DNA of 6,899 nucleotides from the NCBI GenBank assembly GCA_035760865.1, contig DASTSE010000178.1, positions 1-6,899 of the forward strand. Direction: 5' to 3'. Each line of letters begins with the position of its first letter. Within the stretch, counting starts at the first letter, position 1. Under the pieces are notes generated by a model, which saw nothing but the letters and a program-made list of their open reading frames with translations, had not been told where the DNA came from and made no database searches. Shown here piece by piece: positions 1-6,100 of this stretch. The position numbers were made by a program, and so were the translations under genes. The DNA comes from Dokdonella_A sp035760865 (GTDB lineage: Bacteria > Pseudomonadota > Gammaproteobacteria > Xanthomonadales > Rhodanobacteraceae).

Positions 1-306
1 TTCCGCGCCACCAGCCTGGAAACGCTGCGCCAGATGGTCGCCGCGGGCGTCGGCATCACGCTGCTGCCGAACCTCGCGGTGCAGCCGCCGATCGCGCCTT
101 CCGCGGACATCCATCTGGTGCCGTTCCGCGGCGATCCGCCGAGCCGGCGCATTGCGATGGCGTGGCGCAGGAGTTCGGCGATGGGCGCGTTCCTGAAGCG
201 GCTGGCGGCAATCGTGCGCGCGTTGCCGCGCGAACTCTTCGACGCGCGCGCGACGGCGCGGCCGCGCAAGTCGGCGGCGACCGCGCGCCGCTCGTCGCGG
301 GTTTGA
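1..306 (+). CDS. oxyR: OxyR, hydrogen peroxide-sensing LysR-type regulator (3' end only)
   Basis: The frame is open from base 1 and stops at TGA 304-306, giving the last 101 residues of a protein that begins outside the window. It opens with FRATSLETLRQMVAAG followed by GITLLPNLAV, nearly identical to the same stretch of E. coli OxyR (FRATSLETLRNMVAAG, GITLLPALAV). This is the distal half of the LysR substrate-binding fold, part of the regulatory domain. In the family, OxyR is a cytoplasmic DNA-binding protein that forms a disulfide on meeting peroxide and activates antioxidant genes. The two redox cysteines and the helix-turn-helix lie upstream of this window and cannot be checked. The last 20 or so residues are a basic Ala/Arg/Ser tail beyond the usual end of the fold. 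The rubrerythrin gene downstream would be a sensible OxyR target, but I see no clear OxyR operator. Confidence 0.9.
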   Translation, partial: FRATSLETLRQMVAAGVGITLLPNLAVQPPIAPSADIHLVPFRGDPPSRRIAMAWRRSSAMGAFLKRLAAIVRALPRELFDARATARPRKSAATARRSSRV

Positions 307-369
307 GAAACACCGCGCATTGGTCTACGGTGCACGGATGCCGGCGCCACGCAGCGCGCCGCAGGATCC

Positions 370-373
370 GGAG
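370..373 (+). promoter_or_regulatory. Ribosome binding site deciding the TTG start of rnk
   Basis: GGAG at 370-373 (within CCGGAGAGCC) stands 7 bases before TTG 381. No in-frame ATG or GTG gives a protein of the right length for Rnk, so this site supports the TTG start. Confidence 0.6.
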
Positions 374-380
374 AGCCACC

Positions 381-803
381 TTGGAATCGATCCCCACCGC
401 ACCCCCGATCGTCGTCTCCAGCCTCGACCTCGAGCGCATCGAAGCCGTGCTCGAGACGCCGCATTACCGCGACCATGCGAGCGCGCTCGCGCTGCGCGAC
501 GAACTCGCGCGCGCGGACGTGGTCGCACCCGAGCAGATGCCGCGCGACGTCGTCACGATGAATTCGCGCGTGCGCGCGGTCGACCTCGACAACGGCGACG
601 CCTACGACCTCACCCTCGTCTATCCGCGCGATGCCGACGGCGACGCGGGTCGCGTGTCGGTGCTCGCGCCGGTCGGCAGCGCGATCCTCGGCCTGCGCGT
701 CGGCCAGACGATGCACTGGCCGATGCCGGGCGGGCGCCACATGACGTTGCGCGTGGACACGATCCACTACCAGCCCGAAGCGGCCGGCGACCTGCACCGC
801 TGA
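381..803 (+). CDS. rnk: Rnk, regulator of nucleoside diphosphate kinase (GreA/GreB family)
   Basis: This 140-residue protein (E. coli Rnk is 136) matches Rnk along its whole length. Diagnostic stretches are EQMPRDVVTMNSRV (about residues 53-66), TLVYP (76-80), the APVGSAILGLRVGQ core and the C-terminal YQPEAAGD. The N-terminal part (about 1-45) is the short helical region and the rest is the GreA/GreB C-terminal FKBP-like domain. Rnk binds RNA polymerase and competes with Gre factors. It lacks their long coiled coil and does not stimulate transcript cleavage. It was named for an effect on nucleoside diphosphate kinase levels. The start is TTG 381 with GGAG 7 bases upstream. The frame is open further back to ATG 162, but that would add 73 residues overlapping oxyR with no Rnk similarity. 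The gap to oxyR is 74 bases, so co-transcription with oxyR is possible. Confidence 0.93.
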   Translation: MESIPTAPPIVVSSLDLERIEAVLETPHYRDHASALALRDELARADVVAPEQMPRDVVTMNSRVRAVDLDNGDAYDLTLVYPRDADGDAGRVSVLAPVGSAILGLRVGQTMHWPMPGGRHMTLRVDTIHYQPEAAGDLHR

Positions 804-842
804 GCCATAGCCCGCGCCTATCGGCGCCATCGCATCCGTCGA

Positions 843-872
843 TTTAAACCGCCGCGGCGACGGTGCTACCTT
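843..872 (+). promoter_or_regulatory. Candidate sigma70-type promoter of the rubrerythrin gene
   Basis: TTTAAA at 843-848 could be a -35 box (4 of 6 matches to TTGACA). It is followed after 18 bases by TACCTT at 867-872, which is preceded by TG one base away (TGCTACCTT, extended -10 style; 3 of 6 matches). The patch GATTTAAACC is unusually AT-rich for this region. An 8-bp palindrome, GGCATGCC (878-885), lies about where transcription would start and could be an operator. All of this is by eye, and no known regulator site is claimed. Confidence 0.3.
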
Positions 873-924
873 CGAGCGGCATGCCAGGGAAGGTCGTTTC
901 GTCCTCTCCACCACGAGGTGCACC

Positions 925-1347
925 ATGAGCAACCTGAAAGGCAGCCGCACCGAAGAGAACCTCAAGGCCGCGTTCGCGGGCGAGTCGCAGGCGAACCGTC
1001 GTTACCTCTACTTCGCGCAGAAGGCCGACGTCGAAGGCCACAACGATGTCGCCGCCGTGTTCCGCTCGACCGCCGAAGGCGAAACGGGCCATGCCCACGG
1101 CCACCTCGAATACCTCGAGGCGGTCGGCGACCCCGCGACCGGCCTGCCGTTCGGCAGCACGGTGAACAACCTCAAGACCGCGATCGCAGGCGAGACGCAC
1201 GAGTACACCGACATGTACCCGGGCATGGCGAAGGCCGCGCGCGAGGAAGGCTTCGACGAGATCGCCGACTGGTTCGAGACGCTCGCGAAAGCCGAGCGTT
1301 CGCACGCGAACCGCTTCACCAAGGCGCTCGGCGAAGTCGGCGGCTGA
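925..1347 (+). CDS. Single-domain rubrerythrin (no rubredoxin domain), diiron peroxidase
   Basis: The 140-residue protein is a rubrerythrin four-helix bundle carrying the full set of diiron ligands: E20 (AFAGESQANRRY), E53 and H56 (AEGETGHAHGH), E90 and E93 (GETHEY), E124 and H127 (KAERSHANRF). These match the ligand pattern of Desulfovibrio rubrerythrin (E20, E53, H56, E94, E97, E127, H130). Classical rubrerythrin is about 190 residues with a C-terminal FeCys4 rubredoxin domain. Here the protein ends right after the bundle and has no cysteine at all. The family reduces hydrogen peroxide to water in the cytoplasm, and this form must receive electrons from a separate protein. The start ATG 925 follows GAGGTG (915-920). 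The Fe-S protein and DUF3501 genes downstream suggest a functional set. The symbol rbr is often used for the family, but I leave it blank because this is the short form. Confidence 0.93.
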   Translation: MSNLKGSRTEENLKAAFAGESQANRRYLYFAQKADVEGHNDVAAVFRSTAEGETGHAHGHLEYLEAVGDPATGLPFGSTVNNLKTAIAGETHEYTDMYPGMAKAAREEGFDEIADWFETLAKAERSHANRFTKALGEVGG

Positions 1348-1374
1348 ACCGAGCCGGCCGCAACACCATCGGTC

Positions 1375-1429
1375 GGGCGGATCAAGTCGCGCAAGCGGCG
1401 GATCCGCCGCTTCGCGGCGTGATCCGGCC
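1375..1429. repeat. REP-like palindromic element between rubrerythrin and Fe-S genes
   Basis: Outer arms GGGCGGATCA (1375-1384) and TGATCCGGCC (1420-1429) are complementary except for one position. They enclose a perfect 20-bp palindrome (1393-1412) with half-site AAGCGGCGGA centred on a BamHI-like GGATCC. Read on the minus strand, the edge is CGTAGGCCGGATCA, which resembles the GTAGGCCGGAT head of enterobacterial REP sequences and similar repeats in other proteobacteria. The element lies in a 163-base gap and could act as a transcription attenuator or an mRNA 3'-end stabiliser. Whether it is repeated elsewhere in the genome cannot be seen here. Confidence 0.6.
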
Positions 1430-1499
1430 TACGGTTCGACAGCCGGCGGCGCGGTCCTCCCGATCGATGTTCGCCCATCGTGTTCGCATCACCCGTGCC

Positions 1500-1503
1500 G
1501 GAG
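1500..1503 (+). promoter_or_regulatory. Ribosome binding site of the Fe-S protein gene
   Basis: GGAG at 1500-1503 lies 7 bases before ATG 1511 and fixes this start. Confidence 0.55.
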
Positions 1504-1510
1504 CCTCCGC

Positions 1511-2866
1511 ATGGCCGACGACCGCACTGCGTCCGTTGCACCGCGCGAGGGCAGCCTCGACGCGCCGACGCGCCATCCGCTCGACTGGAAGAACCCCGCG
1601 TTCTACGACCAGGCCGCGCTCGACGCCGAACTCGAGCGGGTGTTCGACATCTGCCACGGCTGTCGCCGCTGCGTGAGCCTGTGCCAGGCGTTCCCGACGC
1701 TGTTCGACCTCGTCGACGCCTCGCCGACGATGGAAGTCGACGGCGTCGCGAAGAGCGACTACGCGAAGGTCGTCGAGCAATGCTACCTCTGCGACCTGTG
1801 CTACCAGACCAAGTGCCCGTACGTTCCGCCGCACGCGTGGAACGTCGACTTCCCGCACCTCATGCTGCGTGCGAAGGCCGTGCGCCATCGCGACGGCGGC
1901 GTTTCGCTCGGCTCGAAGATCCTGTCGAGCACGACTGCGGTCGGCCGCCTCGCTTCGATCCCGCTCGTGGTCGACGTCGTCAACGCGAGCAATCGCGCGG
2001 CACCGGCGCGCAAGCTGCTCGACAAGGCGCTCGGCGTGCATCCCGACGCGCGCCTGCCGACGTTCCACGCCGACACCGCGCGGCGGCGCCTCAAGCACCT
2101 CGACGCGGGCGCGGCGACGGCGACGCCTGCGGGGCGAACGCGCGGCCGGGTGAAGCTGTTCGCGACCTGCTACTGCAACGTGTCGCAGCCGCAGGCGGTC
2201 GAGGACCTCGCCGCCGTGCTCGCCCACAACGGCATCGCGGTGGAACTGGTCGAGCGCGAGGCGTGCTGCGGCATGCCCAAGCTCGAACTCGGCGACCTCG
2301 ACAGCGTCGAACGCTACAAGCGCAAGAACGTGCCGCTGCTCGCCGCCGCGGTGCGCGACGGCTGGGACGTCAGCGCGGCGATCCCGTCGTGCGTGCTCAT
2401 GTTCAAGCAGGAACTGCCGCTGATGTTCCCCGACGACGAGGACGTGCAACTGCTGCGCCGGCACGTGTTCGATCCGTTCGAGTACCTCTGGCAGCGCCAC
2501 CAGGCCGGACTGCTGAAGGTCGATTTTCGCCATCCGCTCGGCAAGGTCGCGTGGCACGCGCCGTGCCACCAGCGCGTGCAGAACATTGGCCCCAAGACGC
2601 GCGACGTGCTCGCGCTCGTGCCGGGCACCGAGGTCACCGTGATCGAGCGCTGCTCCGGCCACGACGGCACCTACGGCGTGAAGCGTGCGACCTACGCGAT
2701 GTCGCGCAAGATCGCCAAGCCGGTCGAGACACGCATCGCGCAGGCCGCACCGGATCATTTCGCGAGCGACTGCCCGATGGCCGGCGCGCACCTCGCGCAC
2801 GGGCTCGGTGACTCACCACACGCGGAGAGCCCGCTCAGTCTGCTTCGCCACGCCTATGGAATCTGA
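1511..2866 (+). CDS. HdrD/GlpC-like iron-sulfur oxidoreductase with two CCG-type domains, rubrerythrin-associated
   Basis: The 451-residue soluble protein has an N-terminal dicluster ferredoxin-like domain and two cysteine-rich (CCG) domains, as in heterodisulfide reductase HdrD and glycerol-3-phosphate dehydrogenase subunit GlpC. Cluster motif 1 is CHGCRRCVSLC (C48, C51, C54, C58). Motif 2 is CYLCDLCYQTKCP (C91, C94, C97, C102) with four rather than three residues before the last cysteine. The first CCG domain has C220, C222 and ACCGMP (C252, C253). The second has C352 (APCHQR), C381 in CSGHDG instead of the usual CCG, and C421 (SDCPMAG). The altered second motif suggests its site does not bind a classical HdrB-type cluster. 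The role is probably electron transfer to or from the neighbouring rubrerythrin; substrate and donor are unknown. There is no membrane anchor or flavin domain. It is not likely GlpC itself, since no glpA or glpB is nearby. Confidence 0.85.
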   Translation: MADDRTASVAPREGSLDAPTRHPLDWKNPAFYDQAALDAELERVFDICHGCRRCVSLCQAFPTLFDLVDASPTMEVDGVAKSDYAKVVEQCYLCDLCYQTKCPYVPPHAWNVDFPHLMLRAKAVRHRDGGVSLGSKILSSTTAVGRLASIPLVVDVVNASNRAAPARKLLDKALGVHPDARLPTFHADTARRRLKHLDAGAATATPAGRTRGRVKLFATCYCNVSQPQAVEDLAAVLAHNGIAVELVEREACCGMPKLELGDLDSVERYKRKNVPLLAAAVRDGWDVSAAIPSCVLMFKQELPLMFPDDEDVQLLRRHVFDPFEYLWQRHQAGLLKVDFRHPLGKVAWHAPCHQRVQNIGPKTRDVLALVPGTEVTVIERCSGHDGTYGVKRATYAMSRKIAKPVETRIAQAAPDHFASDCPMAGAHLAHGLGDSPHAESPLSLLRHAYGI

Positions 2867-2895
2867 GTTGCAAGGACGACGAAGAGCATCAAAGC

Positions 2896-2979
2896 CTGAA
2901 ACACCGAGCACATGGAGCACACTGAGAAGGCGACAGCATCGACTCGGGAAAAGCTTTCCTCCGTGTGCTCCGTGTTTCA
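2896..2979. repeat. Imperfect inverted repeat of CTCCGTGTG-type 9-mers
   Basis: The left arm (about 2896-2929) has CACCGAGCA, CATGGAGCA and CACTGAGAA, three 9-mer variants preceded by TGAAA. The right arm (about 2954-2979) contains CTCCGTGTG and CTCCGTGTT followed by TTCA, the same unit on the other strand with fewer copies. The arms could fold into an imperfect hairpin with a loop of about 25 bases. Similar 'ACACGGAG' tracts occur scattered between genes in several bacterial phyla and have no settled function. The whole 2867-3019 gap is visibly less GC-rich than the genes on either side, which fits an inserted repeat element. No ribosome binding site or promoter is obvious in the gap. Confidence 0.6.
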
Positions 2980-3019
2980 ATCTTTTCAGCGGCCACGACG
3001 ACGTAGCTCACTCCTGCCC

Positions 3020-3601
3020 ATGAACAAGCTCGCCCCCGCCGACCTGTGGAAGCTCGAGGACTACGCGCGCGAGCGCGCCGCGTTCCGCGCGCGCGTGCTC
3101 GCGCACAAGAAGCCGCGCACGGTCCACCTCGGCGCGCACCTGACCCTCGTGTTCGAGGATCGCCTGACCGTGCAGTACCAGGTGCAGGAGATGCTGCGCA
3201 TCGAGCGCATCTTCGAACCGGCCGGCATCGCCGACGAGCTCGCCGCGTACAACCCGCTGATTCCCGACGGGCACAACCTCAAGGCGACGCTGCTGATCGA
3301 GTACGACGACGTCGAGCAGCGGCGGCGCGAACTCGAGCGCCTGCGCGGCGTCGAGCACGACATCCGGCTCGTCGTCGACGGCTGCGCGCCCGCGACGACC
3401 TTCGCCGACGAGGATCTCGAGCGCAGCAACGAATCGAAGACCGCCGCGGTGCACTTCCTGCGTTTCGAACCCGGCGACGCGGCGATCGCGGCCTGGCGCG
3501 CCGGCGCGACCGTGCGCCTCGCGGTCGATCACCCGCATTACCGCGCAACCGCCACGCTGGACCCGCGCCAGCGCGAGGCGCTGCTCGCCGATTTCGCCTG
3601 A
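3020..3601 (+). CDS. DUF3501 family protein
   Basis: The 193-residue protein has the features of the DUF3501 family: an N-terminal KLAPADLWKLEDYARER, then FEDRLTVQYQVQEMLRIERIF (about 46-66), YNPLIPDGHN (about 77-86), the acidic FADEDLERSNE segment and AVHFLRFEPGD near the C-terminus. No enzyme motif, signal peptide or membrane helix is visible, and only one cysteine is present, so it is unlikely to carry an Fe-S cluster. The function is unknown. Its genes usually sit next to a rubrerythrin and an HdrD-like Fe-S protein, as here, so a partner or assembly role in that set is a guess. ATG 3020 matches the family N-terminus, but no Shine-Dalgarno sequence precedes it. The frame stays open back to ATG 2912, but that start lies inside the repeat element and would add 36 unrelated residues. 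Confidence 0.88.
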   Translation: MNKLAPADLWKLEDYARERAAFRARVLAHKKPRTVHLGAHLTLVFEDRLTVQYQVQEMLRIERIFEPAGIADELAAYNPLIPDGHNLKATLLIEYDDVEQRRRELERLRGVEHDIRLVVDGCAPATTFADEDLERSNESKTAAVHFLRFEPGDAAIAAWRAGATVRLAVDHPHYRATATLDPRQREALLADFA

Positions 3602-3630
3602 TCGACGCGCTGCGCGCGCGGCGCGTCGAT
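3601..3630 (+). terminator. Perfect 10-bp hairpin overlapping the DUF3501 stop codon
   Basis: ATCGACGCGC (3601-3610) and GCGCGTCGAT (3621-3630) pair perfectly around a 10-base GC-rich loop. The first arm begins on the last base of the TGA stop (3599-3601). No T tract follows, so it is not a textbook intrinsic terminator. It may stabilise the mRNA end or act as a T-less terminator, as is common in very GC-rich genomes. Confidence 0.45.
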
Positions 3631-3661
3631 GTCCGCCATGCCTGCCTGCCGCGGGCCATGG

Positions 3662-3691
3662 TTGACATCGCGCCCCCGCAGCACGCATATC
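3662..3691 (+). promoter_or_regulatory. Candidate promoter giving a leaderless mRNA for the membrane regulator
   Basis: A consensus -35 box, TTGACA (3662-3667), is followed after 18 bases by CATATC (3686-3691), a weak -10 box matching TATAAT at three positions. Transcription would begin about 6-7 bases later, at or next to ATG 3698, leaving no room for a ribosome binding site. No Shine-Dalgarno sequence is seen before that ATG. Confidence 0.4.
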
Positions 3692-3697
3692 GCGCGG

Positions 3698-6100
3698 ATG
3701 AGCCGCACCTATCGATTCGGCGAGTTCCGCCTGCTTCCCGCGCGCCGCGAGCTGTGGCGAGGCGACACCCAACTGTCCGTGCCGCCGCGTGCGTTCGACT
3801 GCATCGTCTACCTGGTCGAGCAGCGCGACCGCGCGGTCGGCCGCGACGAGCTCATCGCCGCCGTATGGGGCAAGGCGGAGATCAGCGACGGCCTGCTCGC
3901 GCAGACGATCCTCGCGATGCGGCGCACGTTCGACGACACCGGCAAGGAACAGCACTTCGTACGCACGGTCGTGCGCTTCGGCTACCACTGGGTCGCGCCG
4001 ACCGTCGCGGTCGACGAGGAGGCGCCGGCGGCGGCCGTCGTCCCACCGCCCTTGCCGGAGGCGGATACGGCCGTCGCGTCCGCACCGGCGGCACCGGCCG
4101 GGCCCGCGCACGCGCCCGCATCGCTCCGCGCGGCAAGCCGGCGCGTGCCGGGGATGCTCGCCGTGGGCATGCTGCTGGTCGCGCTGCTCGCCGCTGCGGC
4201 GTGGTGGCCCCTGCGCGCGCTGCGCGTGTCGACGCCTCCTGCCGCGGGCCGCGCGGCTGCGACGATCGCGCTCGTGCTGCCGGTGGACGTCGCCGCGGCC
4301 GAAGGCTCGGACTGGATCCGCCTCGGGCTCATGGATCACATCGCGGCGCGCCTGCGCAGCGCGGGCCTGCCTGTCGTGCCGAGCGACAACGTCGTCGTGC
4401 TGACCGGCGCGGCGCACCGAACCGGCGGTGGCAGCGCCGCGGACCTCGCCAGGGCCGCGGGCGCGACCCTCATCATCGAAGCGCGCGCCGAACGTGTCGA
4501 GAACTACTGGCGCGTGCGCCTGCACACGCTGCTCGGTCGCACGCCCGCGAGCGACGGCAGCGGCGAATCGGACGATGCGCTCGTCGCCGCGCGCATCGCC
4601 GCCGACGACCTCGCACGGCACCTCGGCTACGCGCCGCTCGCAGTGGCGACGCCGCAGCGCGATCGGTCCGCGCTCGACGCCCTGCTGCAGCAGGCCGAGG
4701 CGGCGACGCTCAGCGACCGCCTCGACGACGCGCGCGCACTGCTCGCGCGGGCGCCCGCCGACCAGCGCGCGCAACCGGAGCTGCGCATGCGCCTCGCCCA
4801 GATCGACTACCAGGCCGGCGACTTCGATACGGCGGAAGCCGCATTCGATGCGATCGCACGCGAAGTCTCGGCCGAGCAGGACCGCGTGCTGCACGCACGC
4901 GCGCTGAGCAACCTCGGCGTGATCGCCGCGATGCGCGGCAACAACGTGCTGGCGGCGAGCCGCTTCGACGAGGCGATCGCGCTGCTGCGCGGCCAGGGCG
5001 CGCCGGACGCGCTCGGCAAGGCGCTCAACGGACGCGCGAACATCGCCGGCGCGATGGACCAGACCGAACTTGCGCTGCAGGCGTTCGCCGAGGCGCGCAC
5101 CGCGTTCGAGAGCAGCGGCAACCTGCTCGCGCTCGCGCTGGTCGACTCCAACCTCGCCGCGCTCGACATGCGGCGCGAACGTTACGCCGAGGCGGAGCCC
5201 GTGTTCCAGCGCGCGGCCGACCGCTTCGCGACGTTCGGCGTGCACGCGGCCGAGCTGAATGCGCTGACCGCGGTCGCCGAGCTGCGCCTCGCCCTGCTGC
5301 AGCCCGACGCCGCGCTCGCGCTCGAGCCGCGCGTGCGCGATGTCGCCGCGCAGGTCTCCGACCCCGCGCGCCAGCGCGACGCCGAACTCACCCTGCTGTT
5401 CGTGCTGTTCGCGAACGGTCGCGAGGAGGGCATCGACGCGCGCCTCGGCGCAGCGCTCGACGCCGCCGTGCGCGAGGACAATCGCGCCGCGCAGGCGCGC
5501 GCGCACGCGCTCGCGGGCCGGCTCGCGCTCGAGCGCGGCGACGCCGCGCGCGCCGCCGACGAGGCGGCGCAGTCGCTGGCGCAGTTCACCGCGGTCGACG
5601 ACCAGCGCGAGCACGCACGCGTCCACATGCTGCGCATCGAAGCCCTGCTCGGCAGCGGACAGGCCGCCGCCGCCGCCGCGGCGGCGGCCGATCTCGGTTC
5701 GTTCGCGGCGCGCGCGGGCAGCGCCGCAGCACGTCTCTACGCCGACTTCGCCCAGGCGCGCACGACCGGCGACAGCGAAGCGGCCGGAACATGGTACGCG
5801 CGCGCGCTCGGCGAGGCCGACGCGCTGCGCATCCCGCTCGACCTGCGCGAGGTCGCGACCGCGTACGCGGGCTGGCTCATCGAGCGCGGCGAACCGGGCC
5901 GCGCCGCGGCGCTGGCCGAGCGCGTCGCCGGTTTCGCCTCGCGCGACTTCGGCAGCGCGCTGCTGCAAGTGCGCATCCAGCAGGCGAAGGGCAACGAGGC
6001 GCTCTGGCGCGCCGCGCTCGCGCGCGCGCAGGCGCTCGCAGGCGAGCGGCGCATCCCGCCCGCGCTGGCGACACCGCCGATGACGTCCGCCGCGCGCTGA
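3698..6100 (+). CDS. CadC/ToxR-like membrane-anchored winged-helix regulator with periplasmic TPR domain
   Basis: The 800-residue protein has three parts. Residues 5-100 are an OmpR/CadC-type winged helix: YRFGEFRLLPARRELWRG, the DELIAAVWG turn (50-58), recognition helix LLAQTILAMRRTF (66-78) and wing VRTVVRFGYHWVAP. A Pro/Ala-rich linker (about 103-150) leads to one membrane helix (about 153-172, ending WWPL). The rest should be periplasmic. Residues about 189-290 look like the TolB-N/FlgO-like fold often found in such proteins (IALVLPVD, DWIRLGLMDHIAARL, LPVVPSDNVV). From about 325 to the end it is Ala-rich helical repeats of TPR type, clearest at 400-510 (ALSNLGVIAAMRGNN, ALNGRANIAGAMDQTE). 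It presumably senses an envelope signal and regulates genes directly from the membrane; the ligand and targets are unknown. ATG 3698 is chosen because the winged-helix strand begins at residue 5; in-frame ATGs at 3629 and 3638 would add up to 23 unconserved residues. Nine alanines at 656-664 come from GCC/GCG repeats. Confidence 0.85.
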   Translation: MSRTYRFGEFRLLPARRELWRGDTQLSVPPRAFDCIVYLVEQRDRAVGRDELIAAVWGKAEISDGLLAQTILAMRRTFDDTGKEQHFVRTVVRFGYHWVAPTVAVDEEAPAAAVVPPPLPEADTAVASAPAAPAGPAHAPASLRAASRRVPGMLAVGMLLVALLAAAAWWPLRALRVSTPPAAGRAAATIALVLPVDVAAAEGSDWIRLGLMDHIAARLRSAGLPVVPSDNVVVLTGAAHRTGGGSAADLARAAGATLIIEARAERVENYWRVRLHTLLGRTPASDGSGESDDALVAARIAADDLARHLGYAPLAVATPQRDRSALDALLQQAEAATLSDRLDDARALLARAPADQRAQPELRMRLAQIDYQAGDFDTAEAAFDAIAREVSAEQDRVLHARALSNLGVIAAMRGNNVLAASRFDEAIALLRGQGAPDALGKALNGRANIAGAMDQTELALQAFAEARTAFESSGNLLALALVDSNLAALDMRRERYAEAEPVFQRAADRFATFGVHAAELNALTAVAELRLALLQPDAALALEPRVRDVAAQVSDPARQRDAELTLLFVLFANGREEGIDARLGAALDAAVREDNRAAQARAHALAGRLALERGDAARAADEAAQSLAQFTAVDDQREHARVHMLRIEALLGSGQAAAAAAAAADLGSFAARAGSAAARLYADFAQARTTGDSEAAGTWYARALGEADALRIPLDLREVATAYAGWLIERGEPGRAAALAERVAGFASRDFGSALLQVRIQQAKGNEALWRAALARAQALAGERRIPPALATPPMTSAAR

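Noticed and set aside
162..380. Upstream ATG extension of rnk
   Set aside because: It would overlap oxyR by 145 bases and add 73 residues not found in Rnk.
814..827. GCGCC-TATC-GGCGC hairpin after rnk as a terminator
   Set aside because: A 5-bp stem without a T tract is too weak in a sequence this GC-rich, where such stems arise by chance.
844..1305. Minus-strand frame opposite rubrerythrin
   Set aside because: The + strand has every rubrerythrin ligand and a ribosome binding site. The antisense product resembles nothing.
1382..2800. Minus-strand open frame opposite the Fe-S gene
   Set aside because: The + strand frame carries intact multi-cysteine motifs in order. The antisense product has no motif and begins in the middle of the + gene.
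1511..2866. GlpC or glycolate oxidase GlcF assignment for the Fe-S gene
   Set aside because: The CX4CP spacing and CSGHDG motif, the rubrerythrin/DUF3501 context and the absence of any dehydrogenase partner fit the rubrerythrin-associated subgroup better.
2896..2979. CRISPR-like array
   Set aside because: The 9-base units are adjoining and degenerate and lie in opposite arms. There are no spacers and no cas genes.
2912..3019. Upstream ATG extension of the DUF3501 protein
   Set aside because: The ATG lies within the repeat element and the 36 added residues do not fit the family N-terminus, which begins at ATG 3020.
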